DNA from: Mesotaenium endlicherianum
Lineage: Eukaryota > Streptophyta > Zygnematophyceae > Zygnematales > Mesotaeniaceae
Direction of reading: 5' to 3'
NCBI GenBank assembly: GCA_009602735.1
Contig: WELA01010914.1
Coordinates: 56,203-86,122, forward strand
Length of the DNA stretch: 29,920 nt
Below the pieces are notes generated by a model. The model saw only the letters and a list, made by a program, of their open reading frames with translations. It had not been told where the DNA came from and ran no database searches. Made by a program: the position numbers and the translations under genes. Shown here in pieces: positions 1 to 11,254 of the stretch (the first letter of the stretch is position 1; every line of letters starts with the position of its first letter).

Positions 1-200
1 GGGGGAGGAGGGAAAGGGGGGGGGAGGGCAGGGCAGCAAAAAGAAGTGAAAACGAAGAAGCTATACGAGGGGGAAGGTGGGGCGTCTGCGGGCGGCATGG
101 AGAGGGAGGAGGAGCAGGAGGAGGAGGAGGAGAATGAAGAGCAGCAATTGGAGGGCCAGGCTAGAGGGCTGGGGTTTGGGGGTCTTGGGCGTTTGGCCAC

Positions 201-3200
201 CTGCGTGCTCAAGGGAGAGGGCGGCCGTGGGAATGCGCGTGACATTGTCGGCGTAGGCCATGACGCCCGTGTGCGGGTTGCCCATGGAGAAGGACTGCAC
301 GGAGCGCACCAGCGCGGCCACGGCTCCCACCTGCTCGCCAGGTGGCAACGAAGCGCCCAGGCTTGGACCAGGCGTTCAGGTTCGCGACATGCGAGAGGTT
401 ATCAACAGTTGTACGAGAGTGCGCGTACGCGGGTGTGTGTCTGTGTGCGCGCGCGCGTGGGTGTGTGTGTGTGTGTGTGTTTGTGTGTGTGTGCGCGCGC
501 GCGCGTGAGGGAAAGAGCGTGTGCATGTGAGTGTGCGAGTGAGGGCGCTCGCAGGTCTCCGTGTGCGCGTGCGCTTCTCAACGTAATTATCGTATACATG
601 TATGCTTGGTATCTCAGTGCAGTCCTATACTTGTCACCAGTTAACGCTCCTACTGGCATGCCAAATGAGTCACCACCAAGCAGGGGAGGAGAAAGAGCTC
701 AAAAACAAGAGCTACCTGTGCAGGCGCACACACGCACACATGCACACACACGCACACGCACACACACGCGCACACACAAACGCGCGCACACACAATCGCG
801 CACATGCACACATCATATGCACACACACACGTCTAATCACGTGCACATCACCACAAGCGTGCGTGTCTATGCGCACACGTGAATACATAGACACGCACGC
901 ATGTCCATATCTATTCTTGTAACTATAATCACGCACAGACTATGAGGGTGGAGGTGTGGAGCGAGGGAAGCAACCTTGGCGGCCTCAACGGCGCCCGTGC
1001 TGCGATAGACGACGGTCTCCTCATAGCTCACGTAGGGCTCGTTGAACAGCACGATCTTTCCGTGCGCCTGCACACGCCACGTGGCACCACTGAGAGGCTG
1101 GCACCTGGTAGCTTCTGTGAAGGGGCGGGGGGAGCCCTAGCTTCTTCGATCTTGAGGTTGGAAGGTGACTGAAACAATGTGAAACGTGCAGACTGCTCAC
1201 TGCTCTTCATGCGTGTATAAGAATTATATACATGACGTAACGTGCGATACAACGTGCCTAACTATTATACATATGTATATACATATACATATATATATGC
1301 ATATATATGTGTATGTATGTTCATGTACATGTGCTCACATTTTCTCATCTACAAACCATCACCTACATAACAGAAGCTCCGTCGTACTAAGTGTATCGTC
1401 CTGCAGCGTTACGTGACCAAGGTCCAGTTTCACTAGAGGCCAAAAGGGTTCGGCAGAACATTTCCTGGCAAACAGAATATTATAAATAAGAACTACAACT
1501 GAAACGTAGCACAGGACAAGACACAAGTCGAATCCAGTAGCAGAAAAATAGAACAAAACGAGAACTTAAACCCCGTGACCCCGTAACCCCCACCCGAAGG
1601 GGAACCGCACAAGGACAAGAGATCCAACACTAGTCCCAAAGCAGCCAGCAAAGAAGGAGAGGGAGGAAGCAAGCTTCTTGTTCACACCTGAGCTGCTTTT
1701 GCCGCAAGGTCCTCAAAGCTCGCCACCACCAGCACCTCCCCCGTCAAATCTCCCCCTATGCTGCCGCCCAGGCCCACCATGGAGAGCGCCATGTGGCGGG
1801 GAGCCAGCAGCTCCAGCGACTCGCGCCCTCGCGTCCAGTTGGCGATGCCCTCCACCGCCTGCAGCTGGACCTCCTCGAGGCCGTCGGATCGCATCTCATC
1901 TCGGACCTGCGCTGCAGGGAGCATGTGCAATGTGACAGCGGGAGAGGAGAGGAGTTGACAATGCAGGCGCAGGTGCAAGGACCGGAGGGCAACGAGAGAA
2001 GAAGGCGGGGACAGAGCCGGGGGCCCCACAGGGGGCCGGGGGGGGGGAGGGGGGGAGAGAGAAAAGGATGAAAATATTAGAGAGACGTAGCCAAGAGCAT
2101 GACGATTTTGGGCATGACCATTTTGGGAAAATCACCTGCCCCAGGGGGTGGCCCGTGATGGCTGAGCCGAAGCGGCACAGGCAGCACTAGATGCGAGTGC
2201 ATTCTCCAGAGTTCACACGTCATACGCGTACACGCGGAATACGAGATGAGACATGGACCAGATGCACGCTCAAGGGCGGCTGTGGCGTCGAGTGCCCTAC
2301 CGCCGCCCAGCACCTAGAGTATGCATGATTGTGCGTGCATTGCTCTCCGCTTGTAGGACTCTGCCCATCAGAGTGCTGCCCCGTTGTGTATATTTGTAAA
2401 TATATACGTATATACATATACATACATATACATATATACATAGACATATACTCATATATACATCTACCTTTGTATACATGTATACATACACATATATATG
2501 TGCACATTCTGCACTTTCCACGGGCTGTGTTCTGTGCCTGTGAGTGCTCTGGATGAGCCAGCGTTCACCGCCCGCAGGATGCTAGCTCTGCATGCGCTTT
2601 CACATGTACATGCAGACTACGAGATATATTCGCACAAGACTGGAACGTAGAAGATGTACGCACATCCTCACGGAAGGCAGTCGTGCACCCGCGCGAGCGT
2701 GCCAGTGTCTGTGTGTGTGCTCGTGCGCAAGTGCCTGTGCGTGTATCCAGGCGCGCGCGCGCGTGTTGTGTGTGCACGTTTCTGTGTGCATGTACAAGGG
2801 CATAGCTGCGCATGCACCTGCGAGCATGTGTGTGTGTGCATGCACATGCACGTGAACACGTGCGTTTATGTGCGTCTGTGTGTCAGCGTGTGCCCTCGTG
2901 TCGATGGTGTTGGAACATGCATAGGTTCATGCATCTAACCAGAGCTAGGGGCATGCCGCATGCACCCTATGTGTGCATGCATCTGAGCAAAGAGGCACCC
3001 GGTACGCACCCAGCGGATGGCCCTCTCGAGGGCGGCAGAGCCCGTGATGCGGGCGCCGATGCCATATGACAGCTCATCGAGGCGCTGACTCAGCAGGCCC
3101 GCCTCTGCCAACGCTGCGGCCGTGATCTGCCACATGGCAAGCAAGCCAGGCGTCGTTCCAGCATGCTTATGGCCATGGCTCCTTTCAGCTTCCTCCCTCA

Positions 3201-3816
3201 CTTTGGTCTCTCCAGCGGAGCGCCCGCAGGTTGTCAGTCAGCAGATGACCCACGGGGGTCAAAAAAAGGGATAAAATTCAACGCATACAGACTACGAGGA
3301 GGGCTTGTATGGAGGAGTATGGACGCAGCATGCCATAGTATATGAAAATTGAAATGAAATCATATGAGTTCCTGTACCTGTAAGTGGTTTTGGAATAAGA
3401 CTTTGGAAAAAAACCAAGAAGCGTACGCGCAATATCATCACTAACATAAGAACCCACCTTTGTTCGTGCGCATGAGGAAAAGGCGGGACAAGTGACAGAA
3501 TGCGGTGAGAGTCTTCTTTGAATAGTGACATTCTGAACTCAATTTATACCTAAGGCCTCTGGTGGCATATCGCCGGAAATGGACCCACCTGATCGGCAAG
3601 ATCACCGTAAGCTGAGGTAAGGGCGGCTATAGAAGCTTCTTCTTGGCAGGCAGAGCTTCTGCAGTCGCACGCAGGTCCAACCTCGAGCCAGCTTTAGGGT
3701 TGGAATGCAGGGTCTGGATTCTATACAAAGGAAAACTAGAGTGAAGGTTTGAGGTACAGGGCCGGAAGGCAGGACAATGATCGCAAAAGAAGCTGCCGGC
3801 CTATAGGTTCTGGCAT
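201..3816 (-). CDS. Carboxypeptidase Q-like M28 metallopeptidase, 5' part (6 exons, truncated by window edge)
   Basis: Exons in transcript order: 3816-3758 (tentative), 3658-3589, 3126-3010, 1906-1688, 1067-975 and 330-201, about 229 residues. They read continuously as the N-terminal third of carboxypeptidase Q (plasma glutamate carboxypeptidase, M28), a secreted or lysosomal/vacuolar dipeptidase. Family signatures seen are a DELSYGIGARITGSAALERA segment, then DGLEEVQLQ, a WTRGRESLELL segment, GLGGSIGG, EVLVVASFEDL, GKIVLFNEPYVSYEETVVYR, GAVEAAK and SFSMGNPHTGV. The last ones lie in the PA-like insertion. Internal junctions are phase 0 with GT-AG borders (GTGGGT, GTGCGT, GTGTGA and GTTGCT donors). 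The final visible exon ends in phase 1 at 201 before GTGGCC. The zinc-binding core should lie beyond the left edge, so activity cannot be judged. Exon codons are strongly GC-ending. Family call is firm; start exon is weak. Confidence 0.92.
421..890. repeat. Paired (GT)n and (CA)n microsatellites inside one intron
   Basis: A GT/GC-rich tract (421-508) and a CA-rich tract (about 720-890) lie in the same intron of the carboxypeptidase Q-like gene, between exons ending at 975 and starting at 330. They are complementary and could fold into a long hairpin in the transcript. Confidence 0.85.
1265..1325. repeat. AT-rich (TA/CA)n palindromic microsatellite
   Basis: Alternating TACATATATATG-type sequence, self-complementary, in the intron between peptidase exons at 1688 and 1067. 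Confidence 0.8.
2390..2500. repeat. AT-rich (TACATA)n tract
   Basis: Repeated ATATACATATACATA units, self-complementary in places, in the 1.1 kb intron between peptidase exons 3010 and 1906. A separate GT/GC-rich tract follows at about 2700-2900 in the same intron. Confidence 0.8.
3589..3658 (-). CDS. Carboxypeptidase Q-like gene, exon 2
   Basis: Seventy bases: one base completing a split codon, then 23 codons ending in AYGDLADQ before a GTGGGT donor. The acceptor is the CTGCAG ending at 3659. The following exon continues directly as ITAAALAEAGLLSQRLDEL, which places this in the propeptide or N-terminal helix upstream of the family's conserved DELSYGIG-type motif. An open frame extends upstream of the chosen acceptor, so the exon could be slightly longer. 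Confidence 0.7.
3758..3816 (-). CDS. Tentative first exon of the carboxypeptidase Q-like gene (signal peptide)
   Basis: An ATG at 3816-3814 opens 19 codons plus two bases, with a Leu-rich stretch (RQLLLRSLSCLPAL) typical of a short signal peptide. A GT at 3757 (GTACCT, weak donor) ends it in phase 2, which is what the next exon (3658-3589, one leading base) requires. Joined, cleavage could fall after an SSA just before CQEEASI. Secreted or lysosomal targeting is expected for the family. The donor is poor and the exon was chosen by phase and hydrophobicity only; a more distant first exon is possible. Confidence 0.4.
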
Positions 3817-6641
3817 ATGCAAAATAGTATTCAGTCACTCTCTGATATTGCTGTCTTCCGCTTGCTTATTCTTTTTGAAAGTGTGCTGTGTTTTCACTCA
3901 ATGTCTTCTCATTGCGTATATTATTGGTCCCGGAGATGAGAGGAGGTCAAAAATGTTTGCCTCGCAAAAGAGACTGCTGGCAGAAGCTTATTTACTCCTT
4001 CGACTCACAGTGAAGAGCAAGCAGGCACATTGACGGAGAGGAAGTTTACTTTACTTGCAAGAGGAGAAGCCAAGCTGCCGTGCCTGCTGACAAATGATGT
4101 TAGGGTTTGCCAGGAGAGCTGTGGCTGCCAGAGCCAACCCGAGGGTGCACAATACAAGGGTGGCCCTCGTCTTCAGCTTTGAGTCCTTTTCTGCCTGAGC
4201 CCACATGCAAGTGAGAATGTTGACTTGTCAGACACAAAGACGAGCACGTCTTCTTTTTGAGATCATTGCTGCATGTGGCAAGCTATCAGGCTCATCAAGA
4301 GGAGCATGAAGACTCTCAAGGCAAAAATATGCCGCATGCTGAGCATTTATCCCAAACTGTTGATAGTTGGACGCTTCACGTACTCTTGAGCATGTGTAAG
4401 AGCTGAACGAACGAGAGCTTCAGGAAAAGCGTAAATAACTCAGGTAGTGATGGAATTGCTGCCATAGAATTCCATTGACTAACAGCGCGAGGTTCACTGG
4501 ATTTGATAGGTGGCGTTTCCACAGCAACTTTGTTCCTTCATTTGGCAAAGTCTGCCCCGCATTTATCACAGAAGCAGCTTTGTTCCTTCATATTGGCAGA
4601 ATCTGCCCCGCGTTTATCACATAATTAATGACACTCTTGAGGGTTTCTGCCCAGAAATCTCGAGCTTAAGATCACACAATTGCAGTGAGAGAAAACATCA
4701 TGCCAAAATTAGCAGAAGCCAATTAATAAGTGGATTTCCCTTCAAGAAAAAACCAGGACACTTTATTCCACCAAAACATATAAAAATAACCCCGAAGTCC
4801 TTTGTTTGCAACTGCCTGATTGATTATAAGTCAAATGTTTGTCCTATTACAGCGGTATATTCAGTGAATATTTATTGCTACCCAGCCATCGGTCATATCC
4901 AGGTGCAAGATTCAAAGTGTTTCAGGGCGACGTACTGAGGACTGGTCCACACCAGTCTTCATAGAAGGTAAATATTCAACTGGCAAACACAAAAATTGTT
5001 CGTCGGCTTCTCTTTCTAAAGGCATCTTGAGAAAAGTAGACTATACGAGCTGCAAAGCTCCCCACAAGTCAAAATGATGTTCACGACATTAGCAAGAGCT
5101 TAATTGAGTTGCTCTTGTTTGCTTTTCCAAAATGTACCTTCGACGTGGCTCGAGAACGTGTCACGCGGAAGCTTGCGGACGTACCACACAGCATTCTCTG
5201 ACGTTTTGACGTTTTTAACATGTCCTTTATATTGTTTAGAAAGTCAGAAAATATGGCGTATAAGCGAGACTTCGAAGGTTCAACGGCAGTCTAAATCAGT
5301 CTGAACGGTAGAAACCTTCTTTTCCGCAACAAGTTTTTTGTGCTCCACGTTCCATCTGCATGGTGCTCACTTTCTGTCCTTCGAAGGATCCACTAGAAGC
5401 CATGTAAAGCTGTAAATTACGTGAGACAGGACCAGAGAGGACTTGGAATGTTACATTTTTGCATTGTTTACTCGTAAAAATAACTAAAGTATTGTGGTTC
5501 TCGCCAACCGACTTCCACCAGCTTTTCCGCCGTTCAGGTGCCGATGCCGAGCGCGAGTATTGACGGAAAACGACATTGAGATCTAATCACACGAGTGAAG
5601 TCAGCATAATTTGCAAGCAAATATAGAGGTGTAGAGGGATGGAAAGTGTCCAGGTATTTTAAACATTAATTGTGAAGAACTACCCCTCCTATGCACCAGA
5701 AGGCAATGTATGTCACTTCGTCCCACTCACTATCCCTTCATGTAGTACAGAAGGCAAAAACTGGCGCGTTTGTTAGCATTGTCTTAAAACGTTGGATGAT
5801 CATCATCGGTGGTGTGGCGTTGTTTAGGTAGTCGCGGCTTAGTAGCACCAGCGTGCATGAATCGGCTGGAATCTGCAGTTGCGAAGTTGAGCCCAGAAAT
5901 CGGGAGCGGGATTTACTTTGACAGGTTTTGACTACCAGCTTTCATCTACTCTGACCTGGAAAGGCGAGAACTCTCGTCGTTGTGAGTATTTCACGGGCAT
6001 TAACAGGCATTCCCGCTAATCACTCCACCGTCACATTAAAGTACTGACACCCGCATTTGACAACATTATGGAGATTGTGTTATTGAAAATACTGTCCAAG
6101 AACTACCCGAAACTTGCGAAATTGTCGAGTTCAGTTTCTACAAATCTTCTCCTATGTTGAAGAAGTCAAACGCCTCGAGCTTTAGGTTCGCACTGCGCAG
6201 CGACCAATCCGATCACGCGCATGTTTCAATAGGAAGGATCTTGGTTGCCTTCATACTTTGTTCACAGTACTTACTCCACAGCACTCCACGGTGGTTGATG
6301 ACCTCGCTAACATCGGTGAAGATAGCGTTTGAACTTATTACTATATCTCTTAGGCCATTGACTTGGGACACCACCCGCGAGAGATACTTGCGACGTCAAG
6401 AAGGATAACCTTCAGACAGTTTGTTGGCCTAAAAGCTTCGTGCCTACAACTCTCGGGCCACCTGTAGACAGGTGTGCTGACAACTAATCAGTGACTGAGG
6501 GATCGGCAAGGATAAAGATTTGACGCATGCTTGCTGTCGGGGTATGAGGTTACTAGGAGCGCGGGAAGGTTTTTGAAGCAAGTAAACAAGAAGATTAGTG
6601 TAACTGTTGATGCAAAGAGGGAGGCAGAGTCCGTGCTTAGG
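3817..6641. other. 2.8 kb region between divergent genes; no gene recognised
   Basis: This stretch separates the minus-strand peptidase start from the plus-strand DUF1640 start, so it must hold both promoters. It is visibly more AT-rich than the flanks and lacks CA/GT microsatellites. The longest open frame (4510-4938, plus, 142 codons) begins in a 48-bp direct repeat and resembles no family I know. No minus-strand frame of 60 codons or more occurs from 3839 to 6487. No convincing TATA box or RNA gene was seen. Confidence 0.5.
4524..4621. repeat. 48-bp imperfect tandem direct repeat
   Basis: Two adjacent copies, about 4524-4570 and 4574-4621, share CTTTGTTCCTTCAT, TCTGCCCCGC and TTTATCAC in the same order. 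They sit within an otherwise unassigned open frame. No function is evident. Confidence 0.7.
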
Positions 6642-9600
6642 ATGGCACTAAGGGCAGTCTCCACTGCCATCCGTACGAACGTGGGAAAATTTGGGCGTAG
6701 GGAGGTCATTGAGAGGCATTGCGGTGCTAGTGGTCATTATGTAGGGGTTCGGAGGGAGTTTTCCACGGTCGACTATGTCACCGCTGCTACACAGGCTTAC
6801 TCGACACAGTTGCCCACTTCCTCTACTTTTTCAGCACCAAGCAGCAGTAGTGCGGTTTCTGAGAGTATGCAGATGCCTCCATCATTGAAATTCACCCCTG
6901 GAACAACGTGGAATTACAGTACAATCAGGGATTATTATATGCGCAACCTTTCTTCAGTTGTAGCGCCTATTGGCAATGGACGAAGAGCTTACTTGGTGGA
7001 TACATTAGCTTTGGTATGTTTCTCATGCCTCCCTTTGGATGCATATCACTATGGACTGAAAGCTTGTATGTTCGTGATGAACTTAAACACCAGGAATTAT
7101 CATGCTTACAAATGTATATCTTTTGGGGCCAGGTTCGCAGGCTCGAGTCACAAGGCTTGACTGCCAAGCAGGCTGAGGCAATCACTGCTCTCATTACTGA
7201 GGTGTTGAACGACAGTATGGAGAATGTCTCACATACTTTTGCTCAAAAAGCAGATGTTCAACGGGTGAGTAACACTCTTGGTCGACATTCAGATGAGTCT
7301 GTCTAAGCAGTAGAAAAAGCATGTAGTGACTTGTATAGGGGCAATACTTATGGGTCTGGACTATGGTGTAGTTGGAACGTATTCAACTCTCATACTAATG
7401 GGAGTAAGTTATGATAAATGTACGCCAGTGACCGACCTTCAGTCAGGACTTCGCAGTTGCACATACTACGGGAAAGTATACACTTGGCAGAAAGTTTGGT
7501 AAGGAGCTGCACATACAGATAGTGAAGGTACATTGTACAGTAGGAAAGAAGGAGCTATGTATAAGGAGCTGTAGGTATAACGAGAATCTGAGGATTCCTT
7601 AAAATTGAATGCAGTGAACTAAGATATATTGAAAGTGGAGTTTCTTTGGCTTCGTTCTGTTTTGTTGCTCACAGATGGAGATGGTGGCAGATGCTTCCCT
7701 CTCAAAGTTCAAAAATGAGCTTCAAAGCAATGCGGTACGTCCAAGTTCCTGCCTAGGCTGGGTTTCTGATTGGTTGGAGCAATTGGCATCTGCTAAGAGA
7801 CTATATTGTGGGAAGCCCAGTATAATGACTGGCTTCTCGGTTCTACAGGTCGCTGTTAGGTATATAACTACAGGGCAAATTTCGGTTTACTTTATGTGCA
7901 TGAAGTTCAGCTTAGTGTCCGATACCATGATCTCATGATTGGTTCATCTATGCATATATGTACTTTCTTTGCAGGAGCATAATTTTGGTGCTCTTCAAAG
8001 GGAAGCTGACAGGGTGCGGACGGATGTCGAGAAGATGAGGAGTGAGCTCAGGTGCTGCTTTTTTCTTACCATGCACTTTTGCTCTTCAAGCTTCACAGGA
8101 GGGATATCAGGACGTGGCATCCCAAGATTTTGTCTTCTGAAGCTCATATCTTGTGTGGGTCTAATGTGAGGAGTGAACGTGATTCTGACGAATTTTATGC
8201 CACGGCAGGTACGAAGTTGATAAAGTGACAGCAGGCCAGCGGCTGGACCTCAACCTAGAGAAAGGGTGAGTCTTAGAGCTCTCAAACTCACATACTTGGG
8301 TCTGACATGTGCATTTGAACTGGTAGCGTCTCACAGTGCTACCTAGGCGATGTGCATGGAGTGGTAGGTCAATGCACGAGCAACATGGCTGTTGAGTGAC
8401 ATTGATTGGATGTTGGTGTGTTGACCTGCAGGCGAATGCGGGAGGAGCTTGCAAATCAACACCAGGAAACCTCAGACCTCACCAATAAGCTAGACAGGGT
8501 GAGTACTTAAACCTACATTATATGGCATAACTGAATGGTTATGGGATAATGATCTATGCCGATTTGTGAAACTGTCTATTTCCAGTTGGAGTAACTGCGT
8601 GTGAGCAGCTCTGAAGCTGGAAGGACTTTGGGGGAATCTTTTCATATTGTGGTTGTGCCCTTTTTTCCTGCTTTGTTCTTTGCCCCAGTGTTGGCACTTG
8701 AAGTGTTGTGTGACTTTCTCAAAAGGCTTTCGTTTGCACTGGCCCTGTATTTCTGTAAATTAATAAGGAGCCTTTTTTTCTGTAACTAATTTGGGTGCGT
8801 CAGGGATTTGTGCACTCCTTCCAGTATTCGCTCGTCAGCGTCGCTTCCTCTTTCTGGGAGAAGTACAGAATACACAGACAGCACTAGTCTCAAGGATTGG
8901 AATCTTTTGCTGCTATACTGCACACGTTCCATTATTCTAGTGGTGCGCCTGGTAATTCCAATAGTAGGGGTTAGTGGTCTGATGGAAGGGGTTCATCTCC
9001 ACCGTCTCTCGTGAAAGAAGTAACATGTTATACCGATCCTGTTGGCTGCAAACTGTGAGAACAAGCCCGTAGGCGTCTGCATGCAGTTTGCTGAGGCTCT
9101 TGCTGTGTTTGTCTGTTTTTCTTTCTCCTCTGCGCAGGAGATTAATAACCTCAAGACTCAATTAGAGGCTGCTAAATATGATGTCATCAAGTACTGCATA
9201 GGTATGTGTGGCAGTCCCTCATATTTTCAGCACCTTATTCTGTCGAGATGGAATCGACAAGCCTGTCAAACAGCATCTCATTGCTGCTTCTTCTGCAACG
9301 CACACCGCCGGGGTTTCAAGTTGCTTCTTGGCATGTATTAGTTCTTGGAGAGGTAGCATTTGCTGGGGCTGATCTACTGCCTCTGTAATCTGGGAAGACG
9401 TCTTGTTTGCTCGAAAGGCGAATGCCTGTCATGGTACCGCTCAGTATTGACGGATTTGAATCATCCACTCTCTGTCTGACGTTGACGTATTTTCACTCTC
9501 TTATTGGTATGCCTGGACACCGAGCTCTTGGCTTCAAAACTTTTATATTAAGAATAATGAGATCGTCTTCATGGTGCATATTAACATAGTGCACAGGTTC

Positions 9601-9710
9601 TGGATGTGATATGACTAACTTATATTGTTTGTTATTGTTTGTTACTCTTCACAGGTACACTTGTCTCCGTGTGCGCCGTGGGGCTTGGTCTTCTCAGGAT
9701 TATGATGTAG
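6642..9710 (+). CDS. DUF1640 / CCDC90-family mitochondrial coiled-coil membrane protein (complete, 8 exons)
   Basis: Exons 6642-7013, 7133-7264, 7675-7734, 7975-8051, 8209-8265, 8432-8498, 9138-9201 and 9655-9710 join with GT-AG borders and matching phases into 294 codons ending in TAG. The ATG at 6642 begins MALRAVSTAIRTNVGKFGRR, an Arg-rich amphipathic presequence; an in-frame stop at 6513 bounds the frame upstream. Core motifs are DTLALVRRLESQGLTAKQAE, ITEVLNDSMENV, YEVDKVTAGQRLDLNLEKGR and LEAAKYDVIKYCIG, then one C-terminal hydrophobic helix (TLVSVCAVGLGLLRIMM). The family (MCUR1 in animals, Fmp32 in yeast) lies in the inner mitochondrial membrane and is tied to calcium uniporter regulation or respiratory-complex assembly. 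The plant role is not settled. The motifs are extremely plant-like. Unlike its neighbours, its codons often end in A or T. Confidence 0.95.
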
Positions 9711-11254
9711 TAGACACCTCTCGAGAGAGAGAGAGTTCACTAGAGCATGCGTCACCCCCTTCTTTTAGAGTTGATGTTTTGTCTGGAGTTTCCTTCATAT
9801 AGGACAGTTGTTTAGCACATTGGTTAAAGTAACAACTAAGAGAAACCATTCTTTTTAGTTAGGCATTCTATTGTCAAGCTTGCCTTGGGAATCGCAAGGT
9901 GTAAGCTGTAGAAGGAATAATTGTCGAGGCTTTTTGTACAGGACATATCAAAGTATACTTCAGTGGTTTATGTTGAGGAGGCTGATAGTAACTGGCTGAC
10001 AAAAAATGTATCCCCTTATTGCGTAAATTTCAAAAGCTAGATCAGTGGATGAGGAAGAATAGTTAAGTCATTCACAAGTACCTCTTCATGTTGATCGAGG
10101 ACTACTATACTGTGGTTGAGAGCATTTGCGGTGGAGCACTATGTAATTTCTGGTGCTTTCCCTACATCCTGTGTACATCTTCCTTATGAAGCATATCTGC
10201 CAGAAACATGGACAGTTTTTCATTTCATTTTGCGCTCATAAAATTGTTCGGAGTGACTCTGATACACCGTAGACAGTGTCAAACACGTGGCTGGCTTATC
10301 TGGCTGCAATGAAATAGCTGGTATCGCGTTAAGCACTGTCCTCTGGGCTGGTTCTGACATGCATGAGAAATAGAGAGTTGAGAATGCATGTGTTATAAGA
10401 GGACAGCTCAGCTTAAAGAGGGAGCATATGTGAATATGTGGTCTGACAAATGAACGAATCATGATCAAATCTACTGGCTGGTTCGTTCCATGGGTACCTG
10501 TCAGGAGAATGATGTCATATATTGTACGTACCTCACATGATGACATTGCAATTGTTTGTGCGCAGACACGCATGAATTCACTTCAGCATGTGCTCATTAA
10601 TGTTCAATCGTCGGCTAGGGACAGTAGTCGTTCTTAATGTTTTCCCTTATTTCTGAAGTCTGTGCATGTATGTGGCATGCAAAACACTTATTTGGTAAAA
10701 GAAGCTCTCTTGTTGCAAGAAAGAGGCATGCAGTGTTGCAGGGCACTGATTGGCTGCGCCCACTTCTCTCTCAAGGAATAGATTTTCAATAGTCTTTTAA
10801 TATTTTACACAAAATATCAGTCTGCGCTGCGCGGGTGGACGACTCTCAGGGTTTTATTGTTACCAAGTAAGGATAATTTTATAATGATTACAATTTATCC
10901 ATTGTACATCTTATATGAATAGGACATCCTGTTTGGGTCCTATCCCATATAATGCATAAAACTGCAAACATTGTGCAAATAAATTAGGAGATAAGTTCAG
11001 GGGTCCTCTCTATGGCACTCCTACAAGCACAAGAAAAGCTTAACCATGGGTGACTAATAAGGACCCCACAACTTTGTGTCTAACCACAAAAATCCATTCT
11101 CATGCTAATGGAGACCTTATGCTAATAGAGACCGGATTGCTTCAAGATATTGGTACCAAAAGATCCACTATCCAGGTGTACGAAAGAGGATACCTAAAAA
11201 AAGTACCCTACTCACTCGCTTACAGTCCTTTTGAAGACAGATTCAGTGAAGCTG
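9711..11254. other. 1.5 kb between convergent genes; 3' flanks
   Basis: This region lies between the DUF1640 stop at 9710 and the stop of the minus-strand protease at 11255-11257. It should contain both 3' untranslated regions. A TTTATT at 10853-10858 gives AATAAA on the minus strand about 400 bases past the protease stop and could be its polyadenylation signal. An AATAAA also occurs on the plus strand near 10979. A minus-strand frame at 10220-10573 has no recognisable domain. No RNA gene was seen. Confidence 0.4.

Noticed and set aside
46..882. Plus-strand open frame of 278 codons
   Set aside because: It is read through CA/GT microsatellites and antisense to a real minus-strand peptidase exon (330-201). 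Its Arg/His/Thr/Cys composition is a repeat artefact.
4510..4938. Plus-strand open frame of 142 codons
   Set aside because: It starts from a non-ATG codon inside a tandem repeat, has no recognisable domain, and shows no splice or codon-use support.
10220..10573. Minus-strand open frame of 117 codons downstream of both convergent genes
   Set aside because: No domain, no splice context and no sensible neighbours; likely chance in 3' flanking DNA.
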